From assembly GCA_030442055.1 (NCBI GenBank), contig JAUJEB010000001.1:682001-746000 (forward strand): 64,000 nucleotides of DNA. The letters are read 5' to 3'. Position numbers and translations under genes: made by a program. Shown piece after piece: positions 53,529 to 61,193 of this stretch. Below the pieces are notes generated by a model. The model made no database searches. It was given only the letters and a program-made list of their open reading frames with translations, and was not told the DNA's origin. The DNA comes from Agaribacillus aureus (GTDB lineage Bacteria > Bacteroidota > Bacteroidia > Cytophagales > Cyclobacteriaceae). The number at the start of each line of letters is the position of its first letter. The first letter of the stretch is position 1.

Positions 53529-54626
53529 TCACAATACGCCTTTGGTAGAGGGAAGGCTATCGAGTGCTGCGCTGTCCCTAGAGACAGCCATTTTGATGGC
53601 CTTAGCCACCGCCTTAAAAATCGCCTCAATTTTATGGTGTTCATTATCACCTTCTACCTTGATATTTAAATTGGACCTGGAGGTATCGGAAAAGGATTTG
53701 AAAAAGTGATAGAACATTTCTGTTGGCATCTCTCCCACTTTCTCACGTTTAAACGTAGCATCCCATACCATCCACGGTCTGCCGCCAAAGTCGATCGCCA
53801 CCTGGGCCAGGGCATCATCCATTGGCAGCAGGAACCCGTATCGCCTGATGCCTTTTTTATCACCAATAGCCTTGCCATAAGCCTCTCCCAACGCCAGAGC
53901 GGTATCTTCAATGGTGTGGTGCTCATCGATGTGTAAATCTCCATCGACACTTACTTCCAGGTCACTCCCGGAATGCTTGCCCAACTGATCCAGCATGTGA
54001 TCGAAAAAGCCCAATCCGGTGCTGACTTTGGTTTTACCGCTCCCATCCAGGTTAAGATGAATCTCAATAGCGGTTTCCTTCGTTTTTCGAATGACCGTCG
54101 CTTTTCTGGGCGGTAGCTTCAAAAAATTATAGATATCATCCCAGTCTGTGCTGACAAAGGCAGCATTATTTTCTTTCTCTTCACCAATCAATATACCCTG
54201 ACACCCGAGGTTATCGGCTAATTGAAGGTCAGATTCCCGGTCGCCGATTACAAAGGAGTTTTTTAAATCATAACCGCCCTGTAAATATTCCTGTAACATA
54301 GCCGTACCCGGTTTCCTGGTAGGTGCATTTTCGTGGGGAAAGGTTTTGTCAATATGTATCGCGGAAAAATGAATGTTCTCCCCTTCCAGGGTTTTCATCA
54401 TCTTGTTGTGGGCCGGCCAAAAGGTATCTTCGGGAAACGAGTCTGTTCCCAAGCCATCCTGGTTCGTCACCATTACCAGCTCAAAATCAGTTTCCTCCGC
54501 AATTTTTCGAAGATTAGACAACACTTTAGGTAAAAATGCCAGTTTTTCCAGCGAGTCGACCTGCTGGTCTTCTTTGGGCTCTATAATGATTGTTCCGTCC
54601 CTGTCAATAAATAATACTTTCTTCAT
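53529..54626 (-). CDS. hisB: Bifunctional histidinol-phosphatase / imidazoleglycerol-phosphate dehydratase HisB
   Basis: 365-residue fusion enzyme for two steps of histidine synthesis. N-terminal HAD phosphatase (Asp8 and Asp10 in FIDRDGTII, later [14 protein letters not shown] and [10 protein letters not shown]) joins a C-terminal dehydratase from about residue 168 with the metal-binding His clusters [15 protein letters not shown] and [20 protein letters not shown]. Last gene of the hisGDCB set; 143 bases after hisC, with its own possible -7 box and structured leader. hisH, hisA, hisF and hisIE are absent from the window. Confidence 0.97.
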   Translation of the reverse strand: MKKVLFIDRDGTIIIEPKEDQQVDSLEKLAFLPKVLSNLRKIAEETDFELVMVTNQDGLGTDSFPEDTFWPAHNKMMKTLEGENIHFSAIHIDKTFPHENAPTRKPGTAMLQEYLQGGYDLKNSFVIGDRESDLQLADNLGCQGILIGEEKENNAAFVSTDWDDIYNFLKLPPRKATVIRKTKETAIEIHLNLDGSGKTKVSTGLGFFDHMLDQLGKHSGSDLEVSVDGDLHIDEHHTIEDTALALGEAYGKAIGDKKGIRRYGFLLPMDDALAQVAIDFGGRPWMVWDATFKREKVGEMPTEMFYHFFKSFSDTSRSNLNIKVEGDNEHHKIEAIFKAVAKAIKMAVSRDSAALDSLPSTKGVL

Positions 54627-54688
54627 CTGTTTATTTAAATTTTTCGGTCAGATGGAAACCTTAATATTTGCCATTGTCAATCATTCCC
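54622..54688 (-). repeat. 5' leader element before hisB, shared with second susD
   Basis: Same block order as 17862-17925. In the mRNA, CAUCUG about 20 bases upstream can pair with CAGAUG covering the start codon. Similarity between unrelated genes suggests a mobile or regulatory leader element. Confidence 0.5.
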
Positions 54689-54717
54689 CCGGTTGTTTAA
54701 TAATGATGGCAAATGTA
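54666..54717 (-). promoter_or_regulatory. Possible hisB promoter with overlapping dyad
   Basis: Minus-strand TACATTTG (54710-54717) fits the -7 box. It overlaps a perfect 9-base inverted repeat ATTTGCCAT (54666) / ATGGCAAAT (54706), with an inner ATCATT / AATGAT. No -33 element was found. hisB could thus also be transcribed separately and be controlled by a protein at the dyad, or the dyad could be an RNA hairpin if transcription comes from hisC. Confidence 0.45.
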
Positions 54718-54769
54718 TAGATTTCCCTTTTAAAGATAACCGGATTAAATGAATTCACCTTATCATAAG

Positions 54770-55816
54770 TCATGACCAGGCCCGCAGCTTTTGCGCCAAT
54801 ACATCATTTTCGGCTCTGGTACCCACCGTAATCCGCAGGCAGCCCTCACAAAGGTGCACATTTGACCGGTCTCTCACTACCACCATTTCCCCGATCAAAT
54901 ATGTATATACTGCTTTGGGATCTTCCATTCTAACCAGAATAAAGTTCGCATCGCTGGGATAGATCTTTTGGACCATCTCTAATTCTGACAACGCACCGAT
55001 AAGCCATTCCCGCTCTTGAAGAGTCGATGCCACCATGGTATTTTTTATAGATTCATTGGACAGGGCCTGTAACGCTTTCTCCTGTGTAAGCCCATTGATA
55101 TTGTAAGGAGGCTTGATCCTGTTCAAAACGTTGATGATAGCAGTATGGGCAAAGGCCATACCCAGTCGCAATGCTGCCAACCCCCAGGCCTTACTAAATG
55201 TTTGCATGACAATAAGGTTGGGATATTTATCAAGATACCTGGTAAAGCTTTCATGCGAGGCAAAGTCAATATAGGCCTCATCCACCACCACGCAGCCGGA
55301 AAACTGCTCCAACAAACGGATAATCGATGTCTCGCTAAGCGCATTGCCTGTAGGGTTATTTGGGTTGCAAATAAAAATCACCTTTGTATTTGCATTGATA
55401 TGAGCGAACAAGGCCGTTTCATCAATATTAAAATCGGCCGTTAAAGGGACCTGCACCACGGCGACATTGTTAATGCCCGCCGAAACTTTATACATCCCAT
55501 AAGTCGGCGGTAAAATGATAACATTATCCTCCAGCGGTTCGCAGAAGGCTCTGATAATCAGGTCGATGGCCTCGTCGCTTCCATTGCCCAGAAAAATCTG
55601 ATCCGGCTTTACCTTCTTTATACCTGCCAGCTTTTCCTTAACCAGCCTTTGATAAGGATCCGGATAGCGATTATACTGCTCAGTAATTGCAGACCCAATC
55701 GCATTTTCGTTGGCATCCAGGAAAATTCTGGCCTCTCCTGAAAACTCATCTCTGGCAGAAGAATAGGGCTCCAGCTCCTTTAGATGACTGCGCAAGATCT
55801 TATCCAGTTCAAACAT
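54770..55816 (-). CDS. hisC: Histidinol-phosphate aminotransferase HisC
   Basis: 348-residue PLP-dependent aminotransferase (fold type I) of histidine synthesis. Visible: GNGSDEAIDLIIRAF, the substrate-site NPNNPTGNALS, DEAYIDFASHES and the PLP-lysine in TFSKAWGLAALRLG. It overlaps the end of hisD by 8 bases. Length is as expected. Confidence 0.97.
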   Translation of the reverse strand: MFELDKILRSHLKELEPYSSARDEFSGEARIFLDANENAIGSAITEQYNRYPDPYQRLVKEKLAGIKKVKPDQIFLGNGSDEAIDLIIRAFCEPLEDNVIILPPTYGMYKVSAGINNVAVVQVPLTADFNIDETALFAHINANTKVIFICNPNNPTGNALSETSIIRLLEQFSGCVVVDEAYIDFASHESFTRYLDKYPNLIVMQTFSKAWGLAALRLGMAFAHTAIINVLNRIKPPYNINGLTQEKALQALSNESIKNTMVASTLQEREWLIGALSELEMVQKIYPSDANFILVRMEDPKAVYTYLIGEMVVVRDRSNVHLCEGCLRITVGTRAENDVLAQKLRAWS

Positions 55817-57110
55817 CCTTTGACTCCGTTAGGTATTTTAATCTTACAGACACGGCCTCCTTATGCCCAATGAGCTCCTCTGCCGCTGCCATCACCTCCA
55901 CGGTATTTCCAATGTTTTTGAGGCCTTCCGGCGTCAATTTCTGGTAGGTGATTTTTTTTACAAAGCTATCCAGAGAAACACCGCTATAAGCTCTGGCAAA
56001 CCCGTTGGTAGGAAGTGTATGGTTGGTGCCTGAGGCATAATCACCTACTGATTCCGGAGAAAAATTGCCTACAAAGACAGATCCGGCATTGATCACCTTG
56101 CCGGCTATCTCATCTTCATTTTGCACAGCGAGAATTAAGTGCTCCGGCCCGTACTGATTCAGCAGCGCGAGCGCCTCATCTTCATTTGCCACCAAGATGG
56201 CAAGGCTATTGGCAAGGGAAGCTTCGGCAATTTCTCGGCGCGGTAGTTTTGCCAGCTGTTGCTGCAAGGCTATATTTGATTGTTCGATGATGTTTTCCGA
56301 GGTGCTCACCAAAAGCACCTGACTGTCAACTCCATGCTCGGCCTGCGATAACAGGTCGGCGGCAATAAACTCGGGGATAGCTTTTTCATCCGCCATTACC
56401 GCTACTTCGGAAGGGCCAGCAGGCATGTCTATGGCCGTATTTTCCGCATTAACCAACTGTTTGGCCATGGTGACATATTGATTTCCGGGACCAAATATTT
56501 TGTAGACCTGAGGCACTGTTTCTGTGCCATAAGCCATCGCCGCAATAGCCTGGGCGCCACCTGCTTTTACAATTTTACTGACACCCACCAATTTCGCGGT
56601 ATATAAGATGGCGGGGTGAATCACGCCCTCTTTTCCCGGAGGCGTGCAGAGGATTATTTCCTTGCAACCGGCAATCTTTGCGGGAATGCCCAGCATCAAT
56701 ACGGTAGAAAATAAGGGAGCGGTACCGCCCGGAATATAAAGACCTACCTTTTCAATAGGCACACTTTTCCTGGTACAAACCACACCGGGTACAGTCTCTA
56801 CCGTAAGTTGCTCCTCTTTTTGAGCCTCGTGAAACCGCAAAATATTTGCCTTGGCCAGCAGAATTGCCGTTTTTAGATCAGGGTCTAAACCCACTTCCGC
56901 CTGGTCGATAACTTGCTGGTCAACGATCAGCTCAGAAGACTGATAACCGTCGAGTTTGCTGTTGAAACCGATCAGCGCTTTATCGCCACCTTTCTTTACT
57001 TCTTCCAAAATTGGTCTTACAATTTCTGCCAGCTCTTTTCCATCATGCGCAGGCCGTTTAAGCAGATCCTCCCACGAAGATTTCTCCGGATATTTTATGA
57101 CACGCATCAT
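55809..57110 (-). CDS. hisD: Histidinol dehydrogenase HisD
   Basis: 433-residue NAD-dependent zinc enzyme for the last two oxidations of histidine synthesis. Visible: the family signature in GPGNQYVTMAKQLVN, the catalytic/zinc region SQAEHGVDSQVLL and the late YGPEHL. Beginning MMRVIKYPEKSSWEDLL; the second Met is an equally good start. It overlaps hisC by 8 bases and follows hisG after 14 bases. Confidence 0.97.
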   Translation of the reverse strand: MMRVIKYPEKSSWEDLLKRPAHDGKELAEIVRPILEEVKKGGDKALIGFNSKLDGYQSSELIVDQQVIDQAEVGLDPDLKTAILLAKANILRFHEAQKEEQLTVETVPGVVCTRKSVPIEKVGLYIPGGTAPLFSTVLMLGIPAKIAGCKEIILCTPPGKEGVIHPAILYTAKLVGVSKIVKAGGAQAIAAMAYGTETVPQVYKIFGPGNQYVTMAKQLVNAENTAIDMPAGPSEVAVMADEKAIPEFIAADLLSQAEHGVDSQVLLVSTSENIIEQSNIALQQQLAKLPRREIAEASLANSLAILVANEDEALALLNQYGPEHLILAVQNEDEIAGKVINAGSVFVGNFSPESVGDYASGTNHTLPTNGFARAYSGVSLDSFVKKITYQKLTPEGLKNIGNTVEVMAAAEELIGHKEAVSVRLKYLTESKDV

Positions 57111-57124
57111 AATAAATGATTATT

Positions 57125-57985
57125 TTATATTACCATCTTTTCAATTGGTACCACCAGAATTCCCTGCGCCCCTTCGGCTCTCAGGTTCTCAATTACTTCC
57201 CAAAATTCTCCTTCACCTATTACGGAATGCACCGAGCTCCAGCCTTCAATGGCCAAAGGCAGTACGGTGGGGCTTTTCATTCCCGGAATTATACTAATAA
57301 TTTTATCCAGGGAGTCATTGGGCGCATTCAATAAAATATATCTGTTTTTTTCGCCGGTTTGTACAGCGTTGATCCTAAATAACAGTCGCTCCAATATCTC
57401 CTTTTTCGCGGCATTCATATTGGGCGACCCTACCAGTACTGCCTCGGAATGCATCAGCACCTCCACCTCTTTCAGACCATTGGTAAACAAGGTGCTCCCG
57501 GAACTTACCAAATCACAGATAGCGTCTGCCAGGCCGATATTGGGCGCTATTTCTACGGAGCCACTAATCTCATGAATGTCTGCGGTAAGGTTGTTCTTAT
57601 CTAAAAATTCCTGCAAAATCTTTGGATAGGAGGTGGCAATACTAACCCGATCAAAATATTTGATCCCTGTATATTCCTTTTCCTTCGGTATAGCGAGGGA
57701 AAGGCGGCATTTGGAAAATCCCAGGTTTTTGACCACATCTATGTTTTTTCCCTTTTCCAGCAACACATTTTTACCCACAATGCCAAGGTCAGCTACTCCG
57801 TCGGCTACGTAGCCCGGAATGTCGTCATCTCTTAGAAAAAGAAATTCCATAGGAAAATTGCCGGCAATAGAAGTAAGTTTTCCTTTTCCGTTGTTCACGT
57901 TGATTCCGCATTCCTGAATTAACTTCAGTGAGTCGTTGCTCAGTCTGCCGGATTTTTGGATGGCTAATTTTATTTTTTCAGACAT
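57125..57985 (-). CDS. hisG: ATP phosphoribosyltransferase HisG (long form)
   Basis: First enzyme of histidine synthesis. 286 residues from the ATG at 57985 (MSEKIKLAIQKSGRLSND); the frame is open upstream to 58033. The catalytic domains have ADGVADLGIVGKNVLLEKG and EISGSVEIAPNIGLADAICD; the last about 75 residues form the regulatory histidine-binding domain of the long-form hexameric HisG. A leader peptide and attenuator-like hairpins lie upstream, so expression is likely controlled by histidine supply. Confidence 0.96.
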   Translation of the reverse strand: MSEKIKLAIQKSGRLSNDSLKLIQECGINVNNGKGKLTSIAGNFPMEFLFLRDDDIPGYVADGVADLGIVGKNVLLEKGKNIDVVKNLGFSKCRLSLAIPKEKEYTGIKYFDRVSIATSYPKILQEFLDKNNLTADIHEISGSVEIAPNIGLADAICDLVSSGSTLFTNGLKEVEVLMHSEAVLVGSPNMNAAKKEILERLLFRINAVQTGEKNRYILLNAPNDSLDKIISIIPGMKSPTVLPLAIEGWSSVHSVIGEGEFWEVIENLRAEGAQGILVVPIEKMVI

Positions 57986-58012
57986 TTTAGAATTAGTTAT
58001 ATAAAAGCTAAG

Positions 58013-58125
58013 TTGCTTGGTAAAGCAAACCAAATAGTATATTCCAGTGAATAATTGGCGATATTTGAATTTTATTCCTCTTACGAGGAATGATGGAAAT
58101 GATGAGCTTCCACGATAACATCGTG
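58013..58125 (-). promoter_or_regulatory. Putative his attenuator hairpins
   Basis: Three short perfect hairpins between the leader peptide and hisG: CACGAT-AAC-ATCGTG (58111-58125, inside the leader gene), ATTCCTC-TTAC-GAGGAAT (58074-58091, its loop holds the leader stop codon) and TTGCTT-GGTA-AAGCAA (58013-58028, plus-strand reading). The last is followed on the minus strand by a moderately T-rich stretch. Alternative pairings should be modelled; the terminator arm is the least certain part. Confidence 0.5.
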
Positions 58126-58161
58126 TAAAGAAATGGTAGGAAATTTATTTGCACTGCTCAT
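58081..58161 (-). CDS. Putative histidine-rich leader peptide of the his operon
   Basis: A 26-codon frame starting with ATG 8 bases after the -7 box and ending 95 bases before hisG. Translation: MSSANKFPTISLHDV and then IVEAHHFHHSS. It contains five His codons, four of them within the last seven residues as HHFHH. A cluster of the operon's own end-product codons next to hairpins is the classic mark of transcription attenuation. No homologue is claimed here. Confidence 0.7.
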   Translation of the reverse strand: MSSANKFPTISLHDVIVEAHHFHHSS

Positions 58162-58168
58162 TTGACTG

Positions 58169-58198
58169 CAAATATAAGGCTATTTCATTGATAACAAA
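58169..58198 (-). promoter_or_regulatory. Bacteroidota-type promoter of the his operon
   Basis: Minus-strand -33 TTTG (58195-58198), 18-base spacer and -7 TATATTTG (58169-58176), matching the TTTG-N19-TAnnTTTG consensus. Transcription would start only a few bases before the leader ATG, so the leader mRNA may be nearly leaderless. Confidence 0.65.
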
Positions 58199-58262
58199 AT
58201 TTACGCGATTTTTATATTTGGAAGTTTTGTAAAACCTGAAAATTCATTGCGAACTAAGGCCA

Positions 58263-58613
58263 CTAGCCACCTACTTTTTTGGCCTTGTAGCCGTTTGCCT
58301 GCAGTACCTCCAGGACTTTGTCTCTAAAATCTCCCTGGATTAAAATCTCTCCATCCTTCGCAGTTCCTCCTACACCGCATTTCGACTTTAACACCTTGCC
58401 AAGCGCCTTCAGGTCGTCGTTACTTCCGACGAATCCTTCCACCAGTGTTACCTGCTTACCGCCACGCTTCTTCTTATCCAGCATGACTTTCAACTGCTGT
58501 TGGCCGGGTGGCAATGTTGCGGCTTCTTCTTCCGAATTGTATTCATAGTCAAAATCCGGGTTGGTTGAAAAAACCACCCCGGATCTATCTTTTCGATTAT
58601 TTTTTCTACTCAT
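58263..58613 (-). CDS. SUI1/eIF1-like translation initiation factor (YciH-type)
   Basis: 116-residue protein with a SUI1 domain in its C-terminal two thirds: KRGGKQVTLVEGFVGSNDDL, KSKCGVGGTAKDGEILIQGD and VLEVLQANGYKAKKVGG. The N-terminal about 35 residues are charged and variable. In bacteria these proteins are thought to affect start-site selection or stress-related translation. It lies 37 bases past the fourth usp gene. Confidence 0.92.
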   Translation of the reverse strand: MSRKNNRKDRSGVVFSTNPDFDYEYNSEEEAATLPPGQQQLKVMLDKKKRGGKQVTLVEGFVGSNDDLKALGKVLKSKCGVGGTAKDGEILIQGDFRDKVLEVLQANGYKAKKVGG

Positions 58614-58650
58614 GGTCCGATTGGGTATAGATACACCCTAATGATAGTCG

Positions 58651-59499
58651 TTATCCATGAATATTCAAAGTCCAGACCGGCCGTTTGGCATGGTTTACTA
58701 CATCTTCGGCAATACTGCCACTCAGAAGGTGCATCAAACCGGTTCTTCCATGTGTCACCAGGGCAATCATATCTACCTGACTCTCAGCAGCAAAATGCAA
58801 TATTCCATCTTCTTCCGATAATTCATTATAAATGTTTAATGTATAATCTTCGAGCTGATAGTCGCCGGCAAATTTCTTCATTAAGTTTTTACTAACCTGG
58901 TCTCTTTCAAAGTTATTGGGGGTATTCACCTTTAGCAGGTGTAATTTTCCGACAAAGATCTTTTGTAGCTTTTTTAAATGGTCGATGATTTTGTCATTGT
59001 TTTCGGTAAAGCTACTGGCAAATAATATTTCTCCAATATCGGTAATATTTACTTTATGCTTAACGGTAATAACCGGGCATCTCGCATAACGCACTACTTT
59101 TTCGGCATTGGAACCTATTAGCACTTCGTCTATGCCGCTCGCCCCCTTGGTCCCCATAACGACCAGTTCAACCTCATGTTCTGATATTGTAGCTGCGATG
59201 CTCTTGTAAGGATTACCTATTTGAATATCAAAGCGAATATCGATATCGGAGTACTGGGGATCTTCAATGATGGCCGTTAGATCAGCTCTCACCTTTTTGA
59301 TAAGTTGTAAAATGTAAACATTGCTTTCAAAATCGCCAGGCAATGCATCGCCCAGGGCACTGAAATTCTGGCTTGTAGGGTGCTCGATAACATTTAATAA
59401 GATGAGTCTGGCATTAGATTTTCTCGCGATCTGGTAGGCCAGATCCAGTGCATGATGGGACTCTTCTGAAAAATCAATAGGGACTAATACTCTATCCAT
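58651..59499 (-). CDS. Universal stress protein, two UspA domains
   Basis: 282-residue protein beginning MDRVLVPIDFSEESHHALDL. Domain 1 has the ATP-binding motif GTKGASGIDEVLIGSN; domain 2 has a near-complete one (THGRTGLMHLLSGS) without the first Gly, so it is better preserved than in the tandem usp genes. A related palindrome lies 59 bases before its start. Probably co-transcribed with the SUI1-like gene. Confidence 0.93.
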   Translation of the reverse strand: MDRVLVPIDFSEESHHALDLAYQIARKSNARLILLNVIEHPTSQNFSALGDALPGDFESNVYILQLIKKVRADLTAIIEDPQYSDIDIRFDIQIGNPYKSIAATISEHEVELVVMGTKGASGIDEVLIGSNAEKVVRYARCPVITVKHKVNITDIGEILFASSFTENNDKIIDHLKKLQKIFVGKLHLLKVNTPNNFERDQVSKNLMKKFAGDYQLEDYTLNIYNELSEEDGILHFAAESQVDMIALVTHGRTGLMHLLSGSIAEDVVNHAKRPVWTLNIHG

Positions 59500-59557
59500 A
59501 ATTAAGTTTGCTTTTAATTTTACCCTTGAAAATTACATATTTAATTGATTAAGGCAA

Positions 59558-59571
59558 ATGACCAATATCAT
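59558..59571. promoter_or_regulatory. Candidate Crp/Fnr-type palindrome upstream of usp
   Basis: ATGAC-CAAT-ATCAT, one mismatch from the perfect dyad at 50896, in the equivalent position before an unlinked usp gene. Same N4 spacing. Confidence 0.4.
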
Positions 59572-59707
59572 CCGCCTCAATTCAAATTTAGTTGCTGTTT
59601 TTATGCCTAAAAAATGGAACGCCCATCGCGCCGGATTACCATCACCAAACGAGCCATTCAGCCATAAACATGGCCTCTGATCTCTGTATTTCGCCAAACA
59701 ACACGTT

Positions 59708-60616
59708 TTAAATTAGTAATCCGAATCCAAATGTCAGCACAAACAGTAAGGTAGTTAAAGCCATCTGTTTCAGATATGGATCAAGGTGTCTGGGCGCAGT
59801 ATTTTTCGCCACCGCTATGCCATTTTTTAACAGCAGGGGTACGGTGATTAAAAATAACAGCTGAAAATAGGAATTAAAATTTAAAAATGTAAATACCAAC
59901 GCCGCCAGCAACCCCGTAATTAGTAGTACCCAGTGATAGATCACCGCCTTTTTCCGGCCTATCCGCACCGGAATGGACATTTTGCCCGCTAATTTATCCG
60001 AGGCTATATCCCGGATGTTGTTTACATTTAGCACCGCCATACTAAAAAGTCCGCAGCTCAGAGCGGGGAACAGGTACTGCCAGCTGATGAGCCCGGTGTA
60101 TAAATAAAAAGATCCTATGACCCCAACAATGCCAAAAAACAGCAAGACGGATAGATCACCCAGGCCGATATATCCGTATGGCTTTTTCCCGATTGTATAG
60201 GCCATGGCAGCCAGAATAGCTCCTAATCCCGTAGCCAGAAAAAACAAGAAAGTCTTCAGGTTCCAGCCCAGGGCAATATATAACAGATAGATACCCGATA
60301 GCAGGGAAAGCACGACAAAAATAACAATACCCCGTTTCATGGCCTCCGCAGAGATGTGTCCTGCCTGGACCGCACGAGACGGTCCCTGCCGTTGCTCGTG
60401 ATCTGCGCCATTGACGCTGTCGCCATAATCATTGGCCAGATTGGACAGGATCTGCAAGCATATGGTTGTCGTGGCGCATAACACAAAAATAGCCATGTTA
60501 AACCTTTGCACCGAAGCAGCCAAAAAGCTTCCCATACCTATACTGGCCAGCGCCAGTGGCAAGGTTCTTAACCTAAACGCAGAAATCCAGGATTTAATGT
60601 TTGCGGACTTTTCCAA
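59708..60616 (-). CDS. menA: 1,4-dihydroxy-2-naphthoate polyprenyltransferase MenA
   Basis: 302-residue membrane UbiA-family prenyltransferase for menaquinone synthesis. The two Asp-rich Mg-binding motifs are NDYGDSVNGAD (loop 2) and NIRDIASDKLAGKM (loop 6); about eight membrane helices are evident. It directly abuts the glutathione peroxidase gene (no gap) in an argS-gpx-menA unit. Menaquinone is the usual quinone of Bacteroidota. Confidence 0.94.
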   Translation of the reverse strand: MEKSANIKSWISAFRLRTLPLALASIGMGSFLAASVQRFNMAIFVLCATTTICLQILSNLANDYGDSVNGADHEQRQGPSRAVQAGHISAEAMKRGIVIFVVLSLLSGIYLLYIALGWNLKTFLFFLATGLGAILAAMAYTIGKKPYGYIGLGDLSVLLFFGIVGVIGSFYLYTGLISWQYLFPALSCGLFSMAVLNVNNIRDIASDKLAGKMSIPVRIGRKKAVIYHWVLLITGLLAALVFTFLNFNSYFQLLFLITVPLLLKNGIAVAKNTAPRHLDPYLKQMALTTLLFVLTFGFGLLI

Positions 60617-61192
60617 TTATTCTTGGCTTAATTCCTTTAATATGTCTTCGGACAACGGATTAACACCTGAGTTGTAAAACTTCACCAATTGACCGTTGGC
60701 ATTTACCAGGTATTTACAGAAATTCCAGGTAGGCTCCTGATCATTCCAACCATTTTTATCGGCATTACTCAACCATTGATATAAGGGATGCTGATCACTT
60801 CCGGTTACTGATATTTTTTCAAATAGCTGAAAGGTGACCCCATAATTCTTCTTACAAAATCCCAATATCTCTTCGTGCGTTCCGGGCTCCTGCCCTCCAA
60901 AATTATTTGCTGGAAAACCAAGGACGGTAACCTTATTCCCATAGGTCTCATGAAGTCTTTGCAGATCTTCGTACTGTGGCGTATATCCGCACCGTGATGC
61001 GACATTGACCAGTAGTAACCATTTCCCCCTGAATTTTTCGAAGGAAATCTCCTCTCCTTCAATTGACCTCATCTTAATATCATATATCTCAGCCATCGGC
61101 ATCTTTGCTTTTAACATCTCACCACTTCCGGGTTTAACTTCGCCGAAACCCCCAACAGCCAATAATAAAACCCAAATCAAATTTACATTCAT
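60617..61192 (-). CDS. Glutathione peroxidase-family thiol peroxidase, secreted
   Basis: 191-residue peroxidase with an N-terminal signal/hydrophobic segment (MNVNLIWVLLLAVGGFG). The catalytic position is Cys, not selenocysteine (NVASRCGYTPQY); LGFPANNFGGQEPG and WNFCKYLVNANG carry the other conserved residues (Gln, Trp). Such enzymes usually use thioredoxin. The ATG at 61192 is chosen because the open frame upstream overlaps argS; the gap to argS is 1 base. Confidence 0.93.
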   Translation of the reverse strand: MNVNLIWVLLLAVGGFGEVKPGSGEMLKAKMPMAEIYDIKMRSIEGEEISFEKFRGKWLLLVNVASRCGYTPQYEDLQRLHETYGNKVTVLGFPANNFGGQEPGTHEEILGFCKKNYGVTFQLFEKISVTGSDQHPLYQWLSNADKNGWNDQEPTWNFCKYLVNANGQLVKFYNSGVNPLSEDILKELSQE

Positions 61193-61193
61193 A

